Assembly: GCA_027316975.1 (NCBI GenBank) | Contig: DAHVFL010000063.1 | Coordinates: 1 to 13,636, forward strand | DNA: 13,636 nt | Direction: 5' to 3' | Source of the DNA: Chloroflexota bacterium | GTDB lineage: Bacteria > Chloroflexota > Ktedonobacteria > Ktedonobacterales > Ktedonobacteraceae | Shown: positions 7,772-13,532 of the stretch, one piece after another | Layout: the number at the start of each line of letters is the position of its first letter | How positions within the stretch are numbered: position 1 is the first letter of the stretch | Notes under the pieces: generated by a model | Told to the model about the DNA's origin: nothing | The model's input: the letters and a program-made list of their open reading frames with translations, nothing else | The model's database searches: none | Made by a program: the position numbers and the translations under genes

Positions 7772-8304
7772 TTTGTGCCTCCGCCTTGCTCTAGCAATTT
7801 ATAATGCTCGCGAAACGATTGTCGCGCGCGCGAAAGATACATCTTGACACCGCTCTCGGCGATATTCAGGGCCTTCGCAATCTCACTGTAAGAGAAGCCT
7901 TCCTGAGTATACAGCAGCAGCGCAGCCCGGTAGTGATGGGGCATACGACGAAGAGCGGCACGGACTAATTCCGTTGTGCCGTAGATTTCCTGAGGATCAG
8001 CGCCATCAACATCCGCTGGTTCGTGATCGAGGTCTTGCCAGGGAAGCCAGGCGATCAGCTTGCGACGACGCAAAGCGTCATACGCTGTATTGGTTGCAAT
8101 GCGATACAACCATGCTGACAGTTTCAGGTTCGCATCCATCTTTGGCAGCGCGCGAAACGCTTTCAAAAAGGTGTCCTGTGTCAGATCGTCTGCTTGTTCT
8201 CGGTCCCCAACCAGATGATACACGTAATTATAGATAGGTGTCTTGTATTCGTCGTAAATCTGGTCGAAGGACCAGGAAGATCCCGTAGTTTCCGCCCTGG
8301 CCAT
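7768..8304 (-). CDS. ECF-type RNA polymerase sigma factor (sigma-70 family, RpoE-like)
   Basis: Encodes 178 residues. Region 2 covers about 13-82, with the typical YNYVYHLVGDREQADDLTQD and FLKAFRALPKM followed by the -10-recognising WLYRIATNTAYDALRRRK. Region 4 covers about 115-168 (LRRMPHHYRAALLLYTQEGFS, then the helix-turn-helix YSEIAKALNIAESGVKMYLSRAR). Regions 1 and 3 are absent, as expected for the ECF group. The ATG at 8304 has AAGGGG nine bases upstream. It forms a translationally coupled pair with the anti-sigma gene (4-base overlap), and a possible small membrane protein gene ends 30 bases upstream. Such sigma factors redirect RNA polymerase to envelope-stress or signal-responsive promoters. 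No convincing autoregulated ECF promoter was found upstream. Confidence 0.93.
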   Translation of the reverse strand: MARAETTGSSWSFDQIYDEYKTPIYNYVYHLVGDREQADDLTQDTFLKAFRALPKMDANLKLSAWLYRIATNTAYDALRRRKLIAWLPWQDLDHEPADVDGADPQEIYGTTELVRAALRRMPHHYRAALLLYTQEGFSYSEIAKALNIAESGVKMYLSRARQSFREHYKLLEQGGGTK

Positions 8305-8334
8305 GCGCGATGCCCCTTCGATGACTATAGCTAC

Positions 8335-8577
8335 CTACTTGACCGTTCCATACAAGTGATAGCGATGCATCTCCGAGCCGCGCAACAACTTTGCTCCTGC
8401 GGGTGCGGAAAGACTTATATCCTTCTGTGTAGTGGAACGGACAATTAATGCTTCCAGTAACATTATGATTATTGAATGAGTCCGGCATTCGTTGTGTTTT
8501 ACTGTTACCCATGGTAGCATATTTGCCAGAATCCCTGAAATTAGTAGCCCTGAAGTTAGTACTAATGGGGGAAACAT
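8335..8577 (-). CDS. Candidate small membrane protein gene upstream of the sigma factor
   Basis: An 80-codon frame starts at the ATG at 8577 and is preceded by a perfect AGGAGG six bases upstream, better than the ribosome binding sites of most genes here. The product begins MFPPLVLTSGLLISGILANM, giving one hydrophobic stretch at about 3-25 that could be a membrane helix or signal anchor. The rest is polar, with a second hydrophobic patch (SIIIMLLEALIV). It ends 30 bases before the sigma factor start on the same strand, so it could be the first gene of that operon. No family is recognised, and the codon use is more AT-rich than the neighbours, so it may instead be a leader region. An in-frame TTG at 8607 is less likely because the Shine-Dalgarno sequence lies inside that extension. 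Confidence 0.4.
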   Translation of the reverse strand: MFPPLVLTSGLLISGILANMLPWVTVKHNECRTHSIIIMLLEALIVRSTTQKDISLSAPAGAKLLRGSEMHRYHLYGTVK

Positions 8578-8664
8578 TGGTCGCCTCCTGCTTCCGCTTC
8601 CCCCCAATCCGTTTTACGCAATGCGCGGCCACCGAAGTCCCGTTTATTTGCCCATCAGTGGAGC

Positions 8665-8678
8665 GTATGGTACCATAC
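8665..8678. promoter_or_regulatory. Perfect 14-bp palindrome, possible operator of the sigma operon
   Basis: GTATGGTACCATAC is a perfect palindrome lying upstream of the small ORF and the sigma factor gene. Its core ATGGTACCAT recurs upstream of ahcY at 11554-11563, and a 9-of-10 match (ATGGTAGCAT) lies at 8511-8520. A dimeric repressor or activator is a natural reader, but none can be named. Confidence 0.35.
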
Positions 8679-8701
8679 AACAAGTACGATACCAGCGGGG
8701 G

Positions 8702-9110
8702 CCAGGGCGGGGCTTGTGCCCGCCCAATAGGCGTCAAGGTAACGAACTCTCGTATGAGATCGATGGCTGTGTGCCGGGCCGCTTCCAGGGCGGGGGCAAG
8801 CCCCGCCTTTCACTGGTAGGTTTTTTAAGAAAGGCATCAGCGAGGTGAAAGATGTCATTCTGAGCGCAGCGAAGAATCTGCATGCGACCCGGCGGGGGGA
8901 TTCTTCGCTGCGCTCAGAATGACAGGCGAGATCGGCACGTTTCAAAAAAACCTACCAGTGAAAGGCAAGCCCCGCCCCTACCCTGTACGACCGGGTATCT
9001 GGTTCGTGTAGGGTACGGGCGACCCTTGCGGTCGCCCTGGAAGCCGGACCATGCCACTTTCGACCCGGCTTACCTTGACGCCTATTGGGCGGGGCTTGTC
9101 CCCGCCCTGG
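8702..9110. repeat. Triple-nested palindromic repeat, copy B
   Basis: Three inverted repeats are nested. The outermost arms 8702-8742 and 9070-9110 are 41 bp each and match except for a 6-base central segment (CTTGTG against ACAAGC). The middle arms 8805-8826 and 8945-8966 are 22 bp and perfect (beginning GCCTTTCACTGGTAGG). The inner arms 8853-8878 and 8899-8924 are 26 bp and perfect, with core CATTCTGAGCGCAGCGAAG. A small hairpin GGGCGACC-CTTGC-GGTCGCCC lies at 9017-9037, and GGGCGGGG-GCAAG-CCCCGCC at 8789-8807. The architecture matches copy A, but both arms carry the same differences from A. No transposase is present. The right end lies just ahead of the mtnA ribosome binding site. Confidence 0.88.
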
Positions 9111-9144
9111 AAGAGAGCTATATATTAAGGAGCATAATCACCAC

Positions 9145-10266
9145 ATGACCGATGTGAAGCGCCTGCACGAAAAACGTACTGTCTGGTGGCAGCAAGACGG
9201 AGCGCATGGAGCAGTCTGCATGATTGACCAGTCACTCCTTCCGGGTGAAGTGGTCATTCTCACATTAACGCATGAACAACAGGTGGCCGATGCTATTGCC
9301 AGGCTCCAGGTGCGTGGCGCGCCAGCTATCGGCGTCACAGCCGCGCTTGGCATGGCGCTGGCAATTTCTCGCCTGCGTGACGAACAGGGCGATACGCTGG
9401 CAGTTGAGCAAGCCGTAGCGCACCTGCGCAACGTAGGCGAACTATTGCGCGGCACGCGGCCCACCGCGGTCAACCTGGCGTGGAGCGTAGACCGCATGAT
9501 ACGCCACGCGCAGCAAGCGGTTCGCGACGGGTGTTCGCTGCCAGAACTGGCGCAAGGAATGCAGGCGGAGGCACAGGCTATCGCCGGTGAAGACTTCGAG
9601 GCGTGTTTGCGCATGGGTGAATTTGGGGCGACGTTGATTGCCGATGGGGATACGCTGCTGACGCACTGCAACACGGGCTGGCTGGCCACTGCCGGTTGGG
9701 GTTCGGCTCTCGCGTCGATCTACGTCGCGCATCGCTCCGGCAAGAAATTGCACATCTTCGTCGATGAGACCCGCCCGGTGTTGCAGGGTGCGCGGCTGAC
9801 GGCCTGGGAACTGCAACAAGAAGGCATCCCGCTGACGCTGATAACGGATAGCATGGCGGCTCACTTTATGCGTTATGGCGGCATCAAGGGGGTTTTTGTG
9901 GGGGCTGACCGCATCGCCGCCAACGGCGACGTTGCCAACAAGATTGGCACATACGGCGTGGCAGTGCTGGCACAGGCGCACGCCATTCCGTTTTATGTGG
10001 TAGCTCCCCGTTCTACCATTGATTTGAGCCTTGCATCTGGCGAACGCATCCCCATGGAACAGCGCAATCCCGACGAGATCACGAGCATACGTGGTATTCC
10101 TATCGCGCCAGCCGGCATCCACGCCGCCAACCCCGCCTTCGATGTCACCCCTGGCAGCTACATAACGGCAATTGTGACCGATGCAGGCATCGCTCGCCCA
10201 CCTTATAACCAATCATTGCGCGCGCTTTGTGCCGGGTATCATGCTGTTGGGACGGGCAATGTGTAA
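9145..10266 (+). CDS. mtnA: S-methyl-5-thioribose-1-phosphate isomerase
   Basis: Encodes 373 residues. It converts methylthioribose-1-phosphate to methylthioribulose-1-phosphate, a step of methionine salvage from methylthioadenosine. The family signature is complete: VRGAPAIGVTAALGMALA (about 56-73), RPTAVNLAWSVDRM, LLTHCNTGWLATAG with the catalytic Cys175, VDETRPVLQGARLTAWEL, then GADRIAANGDVANKIGTYG with the catalytic Asp255, and NPAFDVTPGSYITAIVTD near the end. The ATG at 9145 has AAGGAG about 12 bases upstream; an in-frame start at 9085 would run through a palindromic repeat and is rejected. Length and motifs match MtnA rather than the related eIF2B-like proteins. No mtnP, mtnK, mtnB, mtnC or mtnD is visible in the window. 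The PfkB kinase gene follows 114 bases downstream on the same strand. Confidence 0.95.
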   Translation: MTDVKRLHEKRTVWWQQDGAHGAVCMIDQSLLPGEVVILTLTHEQQVADAIARLQVRGAPAIGVTAALGMALAISRLRDEQGDTLAVEQAVAHLRNVGELLRGTRPTAVNLAWSVDRMIRHAQQAVRDGCSLPELAQGMQAEAQAIAGEDFEACLRMGEFGATLIADGDTLLTHCNTGWLATAGWGSALASIYVAHRSGKKLHIFVDETRPVLQGARLTAWELQQEGIPLTLITDSMAAHFMRYGGIKGVFVGADRIAANGDVANKIGTYGVAVLAQAHAIPFYVVAPRSTIDLSLASGERIPMEQRNPDEITSIRGIPIAPAGIHAANPAFDVTPGSYITAIVTDAGIARPPYNQSLRALCAGYHAVGTGNV

Positions 10267-10380
10267 TGAATAGCGATATTATGTAAACGATCGCCGGCTA
10301 CGTCGAGCAGACCCTGGGGATGAACATCTCAGCGATGCAACGCTGGCCTAATTTTTCTATGTGAAAGGGAGGATGGAAGA

Positions 10381-11322
10381 GTGTCCATTCTGGTTGTTGG
10401 TTCTGTTGCTCTCGATACAGTCGAGACACCCTTTGCCAGAGCAGAGGAAACATTGGGAGGCGCGGCATCCTATTTTACGACTGCCGCCTCGCTGTATAGC
10501 CAGGTCAACCTGGTAGCTGTTGTGGGCAGCGATTTTCCACAGGAACACCTGGAGTTCTGGCGCAAACGTCCTGTCAACCTGGCGGGCTTGCAAATGTGCG
10601 AGGGGCGCACATTTCGCTGGATGGCCCGCTACCATATGGATATGAACGCGCGCGATACGTTGGATACGCAACTGGGCGTCTACGCCGGTTTTCATCCCGT
10701 TATTCCCGATGAGTACCGCAGCAGCGACCTGCTCTTCCTGGCGAATATCCAGCCGGAATTGCAGATGGAGGTACTTGAACAGGCTCATACGGCGCGACTG
10801 ACGGTGCTTGACACCATGGAACTATGGATCGTGACCGCCCACGCGCAATTGACCGAGGTTATCAAGCGCGTTGATATCCTGCTGATGAGCGAGGAAGAGG
10901 TGCGCCAGTACACCGGTCGCGCCAGCCTGGTCTCTGGTGTGCGCCACTTGTTCGATCTTGGTTTGAAATACGTGGTCGTGAAGCAGGGCAGCTACGGCGC
11001 ATTACTCTTCAGCGCGGATGGCTCTTTCTTTAGCGCGCCCACCTATCCCCTGGAAGAAGTGATCGATCCCACCGGCGCGGGCGATGCTTTTGCAGGCGGT
11101 TTCCTGGGCTACCTCTCCACCGTCAAACCCGGTGCCAGCGGGCAATACAGCGTCGAAGATCTTCGACGCGGCGTGGTGCATGGCAACATTATCGGCTCTT
11201 TCGTGTGCGAAGATTTCAGTATTGGTCGCCTGCGCGTCCTGACGATGGACGACGTGGCCGAACGCTATCGCGTTCTGGTAGAATGCTCGCACTTCGATCC
11301 TCACTGGCATTTCGGAGGATAG
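10381..11322 (+). CDS. PfkB-family carbohydrate/nucleoside kinase
   Basis: Encodes 313 residues from a GTG start with GGGAGG eight bases upstream. The N-terminus SILVVGSVALDTVETPF and the GGAASYF motif (about 26-32) form the substrate side. The C-terminal PfkB signature DPTGAGDAFAGGFL (229-242) carries the anion hole and the catalytic base Asp235. KQGSYGALLF at 201-210 is the conserved strand before it. The fold transfers phosphate from ATP to a hydroxymethyl group. The substrate cannot be read from the sequence. Placement between mtnA and ahcY suggests methylthioribose or a 5-deoxysugar (feeding MtnA), or adenosine (released by AhcY). The fold differs from that of the classical MtnK methylthioribose kinase. 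It is probably co-transcribed with mtnA. Confidence 0.88.
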   Translation: MSILVVGSVALDTVETPFARAEETLGGAASYFTTAASLYSQVNLVAVVGSDFPQEHLEFWRKRPVNLAGLQMCEGRTFRWMARYHMDMNARDTLDTQLGVYAGFHPVIPDEYRSSDLLFLANIQPELQMEVLEQAHTARLTVLDTMELWIVTAHAQLTEVIKRVDILLMSEEEVRQYTGRASLVSGVRHLFDLGLKYVVVKQGSYGALLFSADGSFFSAPTYPLEEVIDPTGAGDAFAGGFLGYLSTVKPGASGQYSVEDLRRGVVHGNIIGSFVCEDFSIGRLRVLTMDDVAERYRVLVECSHFDPHWHFGG

Positions 11323-11353
11323 GCGATGGCGGCGCATACGTGGGGTAGACATG

Positions 11354-11521
11354 ATGATGGGGATTCACAAAAGCATGGAAGTATCGCTCCACCCCTGTCA
11401 TCCTGAGCAAAGCGAAGGATCTGCGCGCTGCCGGCGAGAGATCCTTCGCTTCGCTCAGGATGACAGGCCTTTCACTTCGTTCCACCTGCGATTGCCCGCT
11501 TCTTTTGTGAATCTCCATCAT
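11354..11521. repeat. Nested palindromic repeat, copy C
   Basis: The inner arms 11395-11422 and 11439-11466 are 28 bp with one mismatch and carry the same core as copy A (CATCCTGAGCAAAGCGAAGG). An outer inverted repeat, 11354-11373 against 11502-11521, matches at 19 of 20 bases (left end ATGATGGGGATTCACAAAAG). Its outer arms are unrelated to those of copies A and B, although GCCTTTCACT, the start of their outer arm, appears once at 11467-11476. It lies between the PfkB kinase gene and ahcY and fills much of that 301-base gap. Confidence 0.8.
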
Positions 11522-11552
11522 CGCGTCCCCACATTTGGTAAATCATAGTAAA

Positions 11553-11564
11553 AATGGTACCATT
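11553..11564. promoter_or_regulatory. Palindrome upstream of ahcY, possible operator
   Basis: AATGGTACCATT is a perfect 12-bp palindrome 60 bases before the ahcY start, sharing the core ATGGTACCAT with the site at 8665-8678. A weak promoter match overlaps it: TTGGTA at 11535-11540, then 17 bases, then TACCAT at 11558-11563. If real, the palindrome would cover the -10 box. Confidence 0.35.
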
Positions 11565-11623
11565 ATGTTTGTGACAAACCACAAATCACCTGTCGATATT
11601 TTCATGGAAGGAAAACTAGATTC

Positions 11624-12892
11624 ATGACCACTTCAACGAAGGGCGATGTCAAAGACATCTCGCTGGCCGCTCGCGGCAAGGACCGCATCGAGTGGGCGGC
11701 CAAAGAAATGCCGGTTCTGCGGCTCATTCGCGAGCGTTTTATCAAAGACCAGCCTCTCAAGGGCATCCGCATGTCGGGCTGCCTGCATATCACCACCGAA
11801 ACGGCCAATCTCGCCATCACGCTCAAAGCTGGAGGAGCCGACCTCGTGCTGTGCGCCTCCAACCCGCTTTCCACGCAGGATGATGTCGCCGCCGCCCTCA
11901 TCAGCGAATATGGCATCCCCACCTACGCTATCAAGGGCGAGGACGAAGCCACCTATTATCGCCACATCAACGCGGTACTCGACCACCAGCCACAAATGAC
12001 CATGGACGACGGCTGCGACCTGGTCTCCACCATCCATACCACGCGCACCGAACTGATTCCGGCCATCATCGGCGGCATGGAAGAGACAACCACGGGCGTC
12101 ATTCGCCTGCACAGCATGGAGAAGAATGGCGTGTTGCGTTTCCCCGTGCTGGCGGTCAACGAGTCCGACACCAAGCACATGTTCGATAATCGCTATGGCA
12201 CCGGTCAGAGCTCGCTCGATGCCATCATCCGCTCCACCAACATCTTGATCGCGGGTCGCGCAGTCGTGGTCTTCGGCTATGGCTGGTGCGGGCGCGGCGT
12301 GGCATCGCGCGCGCACGGCATGGGAGCCAACGTGATTGTGTGCGAAGTTGATCCGACGCGCGCCCTGGAAGCCGTCATGGATGGCTACCGCGTCATGCCA
12401 GGTATCGAAGCCGCCGCGCAGGGCGACATCTTCGTGACCGTAACAGGCGACATCAACGTCATTGATCGCCAGCACTTTGAGCGCATGAAAAATGGGGCCA
12501 TCCTCGCCAACTCCGGCCACTTTAACGACGAGATCAACATTCCAGAACTGGAGAAGCTCGCCACCAGCAAACGCCGCGTGCGCGACTTCGTGGACGAGTA
12601 TACCTACGCCGATGGCCGCCAGGTTCACCTGCTGGCCGAGGGGCGTCTCGTCAACCTCTCAGCCGCCGAAGGCCACCCTGCCAGCGTCATGGATATGAGC
12701 TTTGCTAACCAGGCCCTGGGCGCGGAGTTCATCCTCATCAACGCCAAAAGCTTGCAGCCGCGTGTCTACACCCTGCCCGCCGCACTCGACAAAGAGATCG
12801 CTCGCCTCAAGCTGCACGCCATGGGCATCCGCATCGATACCCTGTCCGCCGAACAGGACAAATATCTCAATTCCTGGGAATCGGGGACATAA
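11624..12892 (+). CDS. ahcY: Adenosylhomocysteinase (S-adenosylhomocysteine hydrolase), short type
   Basis: Encodes 422 residues. It hydrolyses S-adenosylhomocysteine to adenosine and homocysteine, relieving product inhibition of methyltransferases. Substrate residues are present: His55 in GCLHITTETANL, Asp129 in MDDGCDL, Glu154 in GGMEETTTGV, Lys184 and Asp188 in SDTKHMFDNRYGTGQS. The NAD-binding loop is GYGWCGRG at about 218-225, followed by the acidic strand end VCEVDP. NSGHF (His299) and EGHP (His351) complete the site. It lacks the roughly 40-residue insertion of the longer eukaryotic and proteobacterial forms and ends YLNSWESGT rather than the usual KPDHYRY-type tail, so it belongs to the short archaeal/thermophile-like class. 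The ATG at 11624 has GGAAGGA about 12 bases upstream. No SAH riboswitch is visible in the leader. Confidence 0.96.
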   Translation: MTTSTKGDVKDISLAARGKDRIEWAAKEMPVLRLIRERFIKDQPLKGIRMSGCLHITTETANLAITLKAGGADLVLCASNPLSTQDDVAAALISEYGIPTYAIKGEDEATYYRHINAVLDHQPQMTMDDGCDLVSTIHTTRTELIPAIIGGMEETTTGVIRLHSMEKNGVLRFPVLAVNESDTKHMFDNRYGTGQSSLDAIIRSTNILIAGRAVVVFGYGWCGRGVASRAHGMGANVIVCEVDPTRALEAVMDGYRVMPGIEAAAQGDIFVTVTGDINVIDRQHFERMKNGAILANSGHFNDEINIPELEKLATSKRRVRDFVDEYTYADGRQVHLLAEGRLVNLSAAEGHPASVMDMSFANQALGAEFILINAKSLQPRVYTLPAALDKEIARLKLHAMGIRIDTLSAEQDKYLNSWESGT

Positions 12893-12923
12893 GGCGGCCC
12901 CAGCTATGGAAGGCCAATTACCG

Positions 12924-12944
12924 GGGCGGGGGCAAGCCCCGCCC
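12924..12944. repeat. GC-rich hairpin downstream of ahcY
   Basis: GGGCGGGG and CCCCGCCC pair around a 5-base GCAAG loop. The same hairpin occurs in copy B (8789-8807), and the shared sequence continues on the right as CCCCGCCC-TACCCTGT. No T-tract follows, so it is probably a repeat remnant rather than an intrinsic terminator. Confidence 0.6.
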
Positions 12945-12985
12945 GTACCCTGTCCGGCCTGGTGCAAAAAATAAATCACACCCGT

Positions 12986-13101
12986 AGCTGTAGGGACGCG
13001 GGTGGATGCAGGGTGGATGGGTGGACCCTTGTGGGCGTCCTTCAGCTGTAGGGACGCGGGTGGATGCAGGGTGGATGGGTGGACCCTTGTGGGCGTCCTT
13101 C
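12986..13101 (+). repeat. Perfect 58-bp tandem duplication
   Basis: Two identical 58-bp units occupy 12986-13043 and 13044-13101, each running from AGCTGTAGGGACGCGG to GGGCGTCCTTC. The unit contains internal GTGGATG-type repetition (GGTGGATGCAGGGTGGATGG). It is intergenic; the short frames through it are not credible genes. Identity between copies indicates a recent duplication or ongoing conversion. Confidence 0.92.
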
Positions 13102-13155
13102 GTGCCTATCTCCCACAGCAACGCAACGGAGGCGCGCAGCACGAAGGACGCCCAC
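13089..13155. repeat. 17-bp inverted repeat sharing the tandem unit's end
   Basis: GTGGGCGTCCTTCGTGC (13089-13105) and its exact reverse complement (13139-13155) flank 33 bases. The left arm includes the last bases of the second tandem unit, so a third fragment of the unit is present in opposite orientation. Confidence 0.8.
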
Positions 13156-13190
13156 TCTGGCGCTTTCCGCGCCCACCTCCTTTCAGTGAT

Positions 13191-13219
13191 TTGACAACGA
13201 ACACATTCGCACGTATAAT
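13191..13219 (+). promoter_or_regulatory. Perfect-consensus sigma-70 promoter of the metK leader
   Basis: TTGACA (13191-13196) and TATAAT (13214-13219) are both perfect and separated by the optimal 17 bases. Transcription should begin near 13226, where a short hairpin (CAGGCA 13225-13230 with TGCCTG 13239-13244) would form at the 5' end of the RNA, followed by the SAM riboswitch. Confidence 0.88.
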
Positions 13220-13288
13220 TTAGTCAGGCAAGTGAAGCTGCCTGGAAGAACAAGAACCTGTACAATTGAACAAATGAAGCAGAAACTG

Positions 13289-13396
13289 CTCTCATCAAGA
13301 GAGGTGGAGGGAAACGGCCCGATGAAGCCCGGCAACCCGCCTGCGCAAGCGCAGGAAGGGTGCCAATTCCGGCGGAACTATCCGCGAGATGAGGGG
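13289..13396 (+). ncRNA. SAM-I (S-box) riboswitch controlling metK
   Basis: The conserved S-box core is plain: AAGAGAGGTGGAGGGAAACG, then GGCCCGATGAAGCCCGGCAA, a P3 stem CTGCG-CAAG-CGCAG, GGTGCCAATTCC, a P4 stem GCGG-AACTAT-CCGC, and the closing GATGAGGG. P1 pairs CTCTCATC (13289-13296) with GATGAGGG (13388-13395). SAM binding stabilises P1 and lets the downstream terminator form. Without SAM, AGGGG of the P1 3' strand (13392-13396) can pair with CCCCT of the terminator (13419-13423) as an antiterminator. This is the standard off-switch for metK and methionine genes. Confidence 0.96.
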
Positions 13397-13415
13397 AATC
13401 AAGCCATTAAAAGCT

Positions 13416-13442
13416 AACCCCCTGAGTCACAGGGGGTTTTTT
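13416..13442 (+). terminator. Intrinsic terminator of the SAM riboswitch
   Basis: AACCCCCTG (13416-13424) pairs with CAGGGGGTT (13430-13438) around a 5-base loop, and the run of six T ends at 13442. It lies 20 bases after the aptamer, positioned as the expression platform for premature termination when SAM is abundant. Confidence 0.93.
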
Positions 13443-13532
13443 ACTATCTTTTTCCCCTGCATCGTTACCAGCCTGGCATTCACCGCGAAAGCCAGCTCAA
13501 CCCCGACAACGAAAGGAGCGCAACCCTGACCT

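Larger units (their letters stand above)
8578..9144. other. Long intergenic region between the sigma operon and mtnA
   Basis: This stretch holds the 14-bp palindrome at 8665 and copy B of the nested repeat (8702-9110). I see no credible gene: the open frames through the repeat are short and cross the palindromes. No convincing sigma-70 promoter was found for either flanking operon. Confidence 0.6.
12893..13190. other. Intergenic repeat region between ahcY and the metK promoter
   Basis: Contains a GC-rich hairpin, the 58-bp tandem duplication and the 17-bp inverted repeat, all listed separately. No gene and no intrinsic terminator for ahcY were seen. Confidence 0.6.

Noticed and set aside
8322..8349. 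ECF-like promoter (GGAAC then GTC) upstream of the sigma factor
   Set aside because: The implied transcription start would fall within the sigma factor's Shine-Dalgarno sequence, leaving no usable leader.
8533..8562. Two tandem 15-bp repeats (CCCTGAA-TTAGTA) with TTAGTACTAA
   Set aside because: They fall inside the candidate small ORF and can be explained by a repeated Ser-Gly-Leu coding segment; too short to call an operator.
8655..8945. Short open frames reading SERSEESPRR or SEAKDL-type peptides in the repeats
   Set aside because: They are translations of the palindromic repeats, present on both strands, with no ribosome binding sites.
9096..9124. Promoter TTGTCC-N17-TATATA before mtnA
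   Set aside because: The transcript would begin at about 9131 and exclude the AAGGAG ribosome binding site.
11568..11585. TTTGTG-N6-CACAAA inverted repeat upstream of ahcY as a CRP site
   Set aside because: The half-site spacing is two bases shorter than the CRP consensus; the match is too short to stand alone.
12986..13101. CRISPR-like repeat
   Set aside because: Only two directly adjacent identical units with no spacers and no cas genes.
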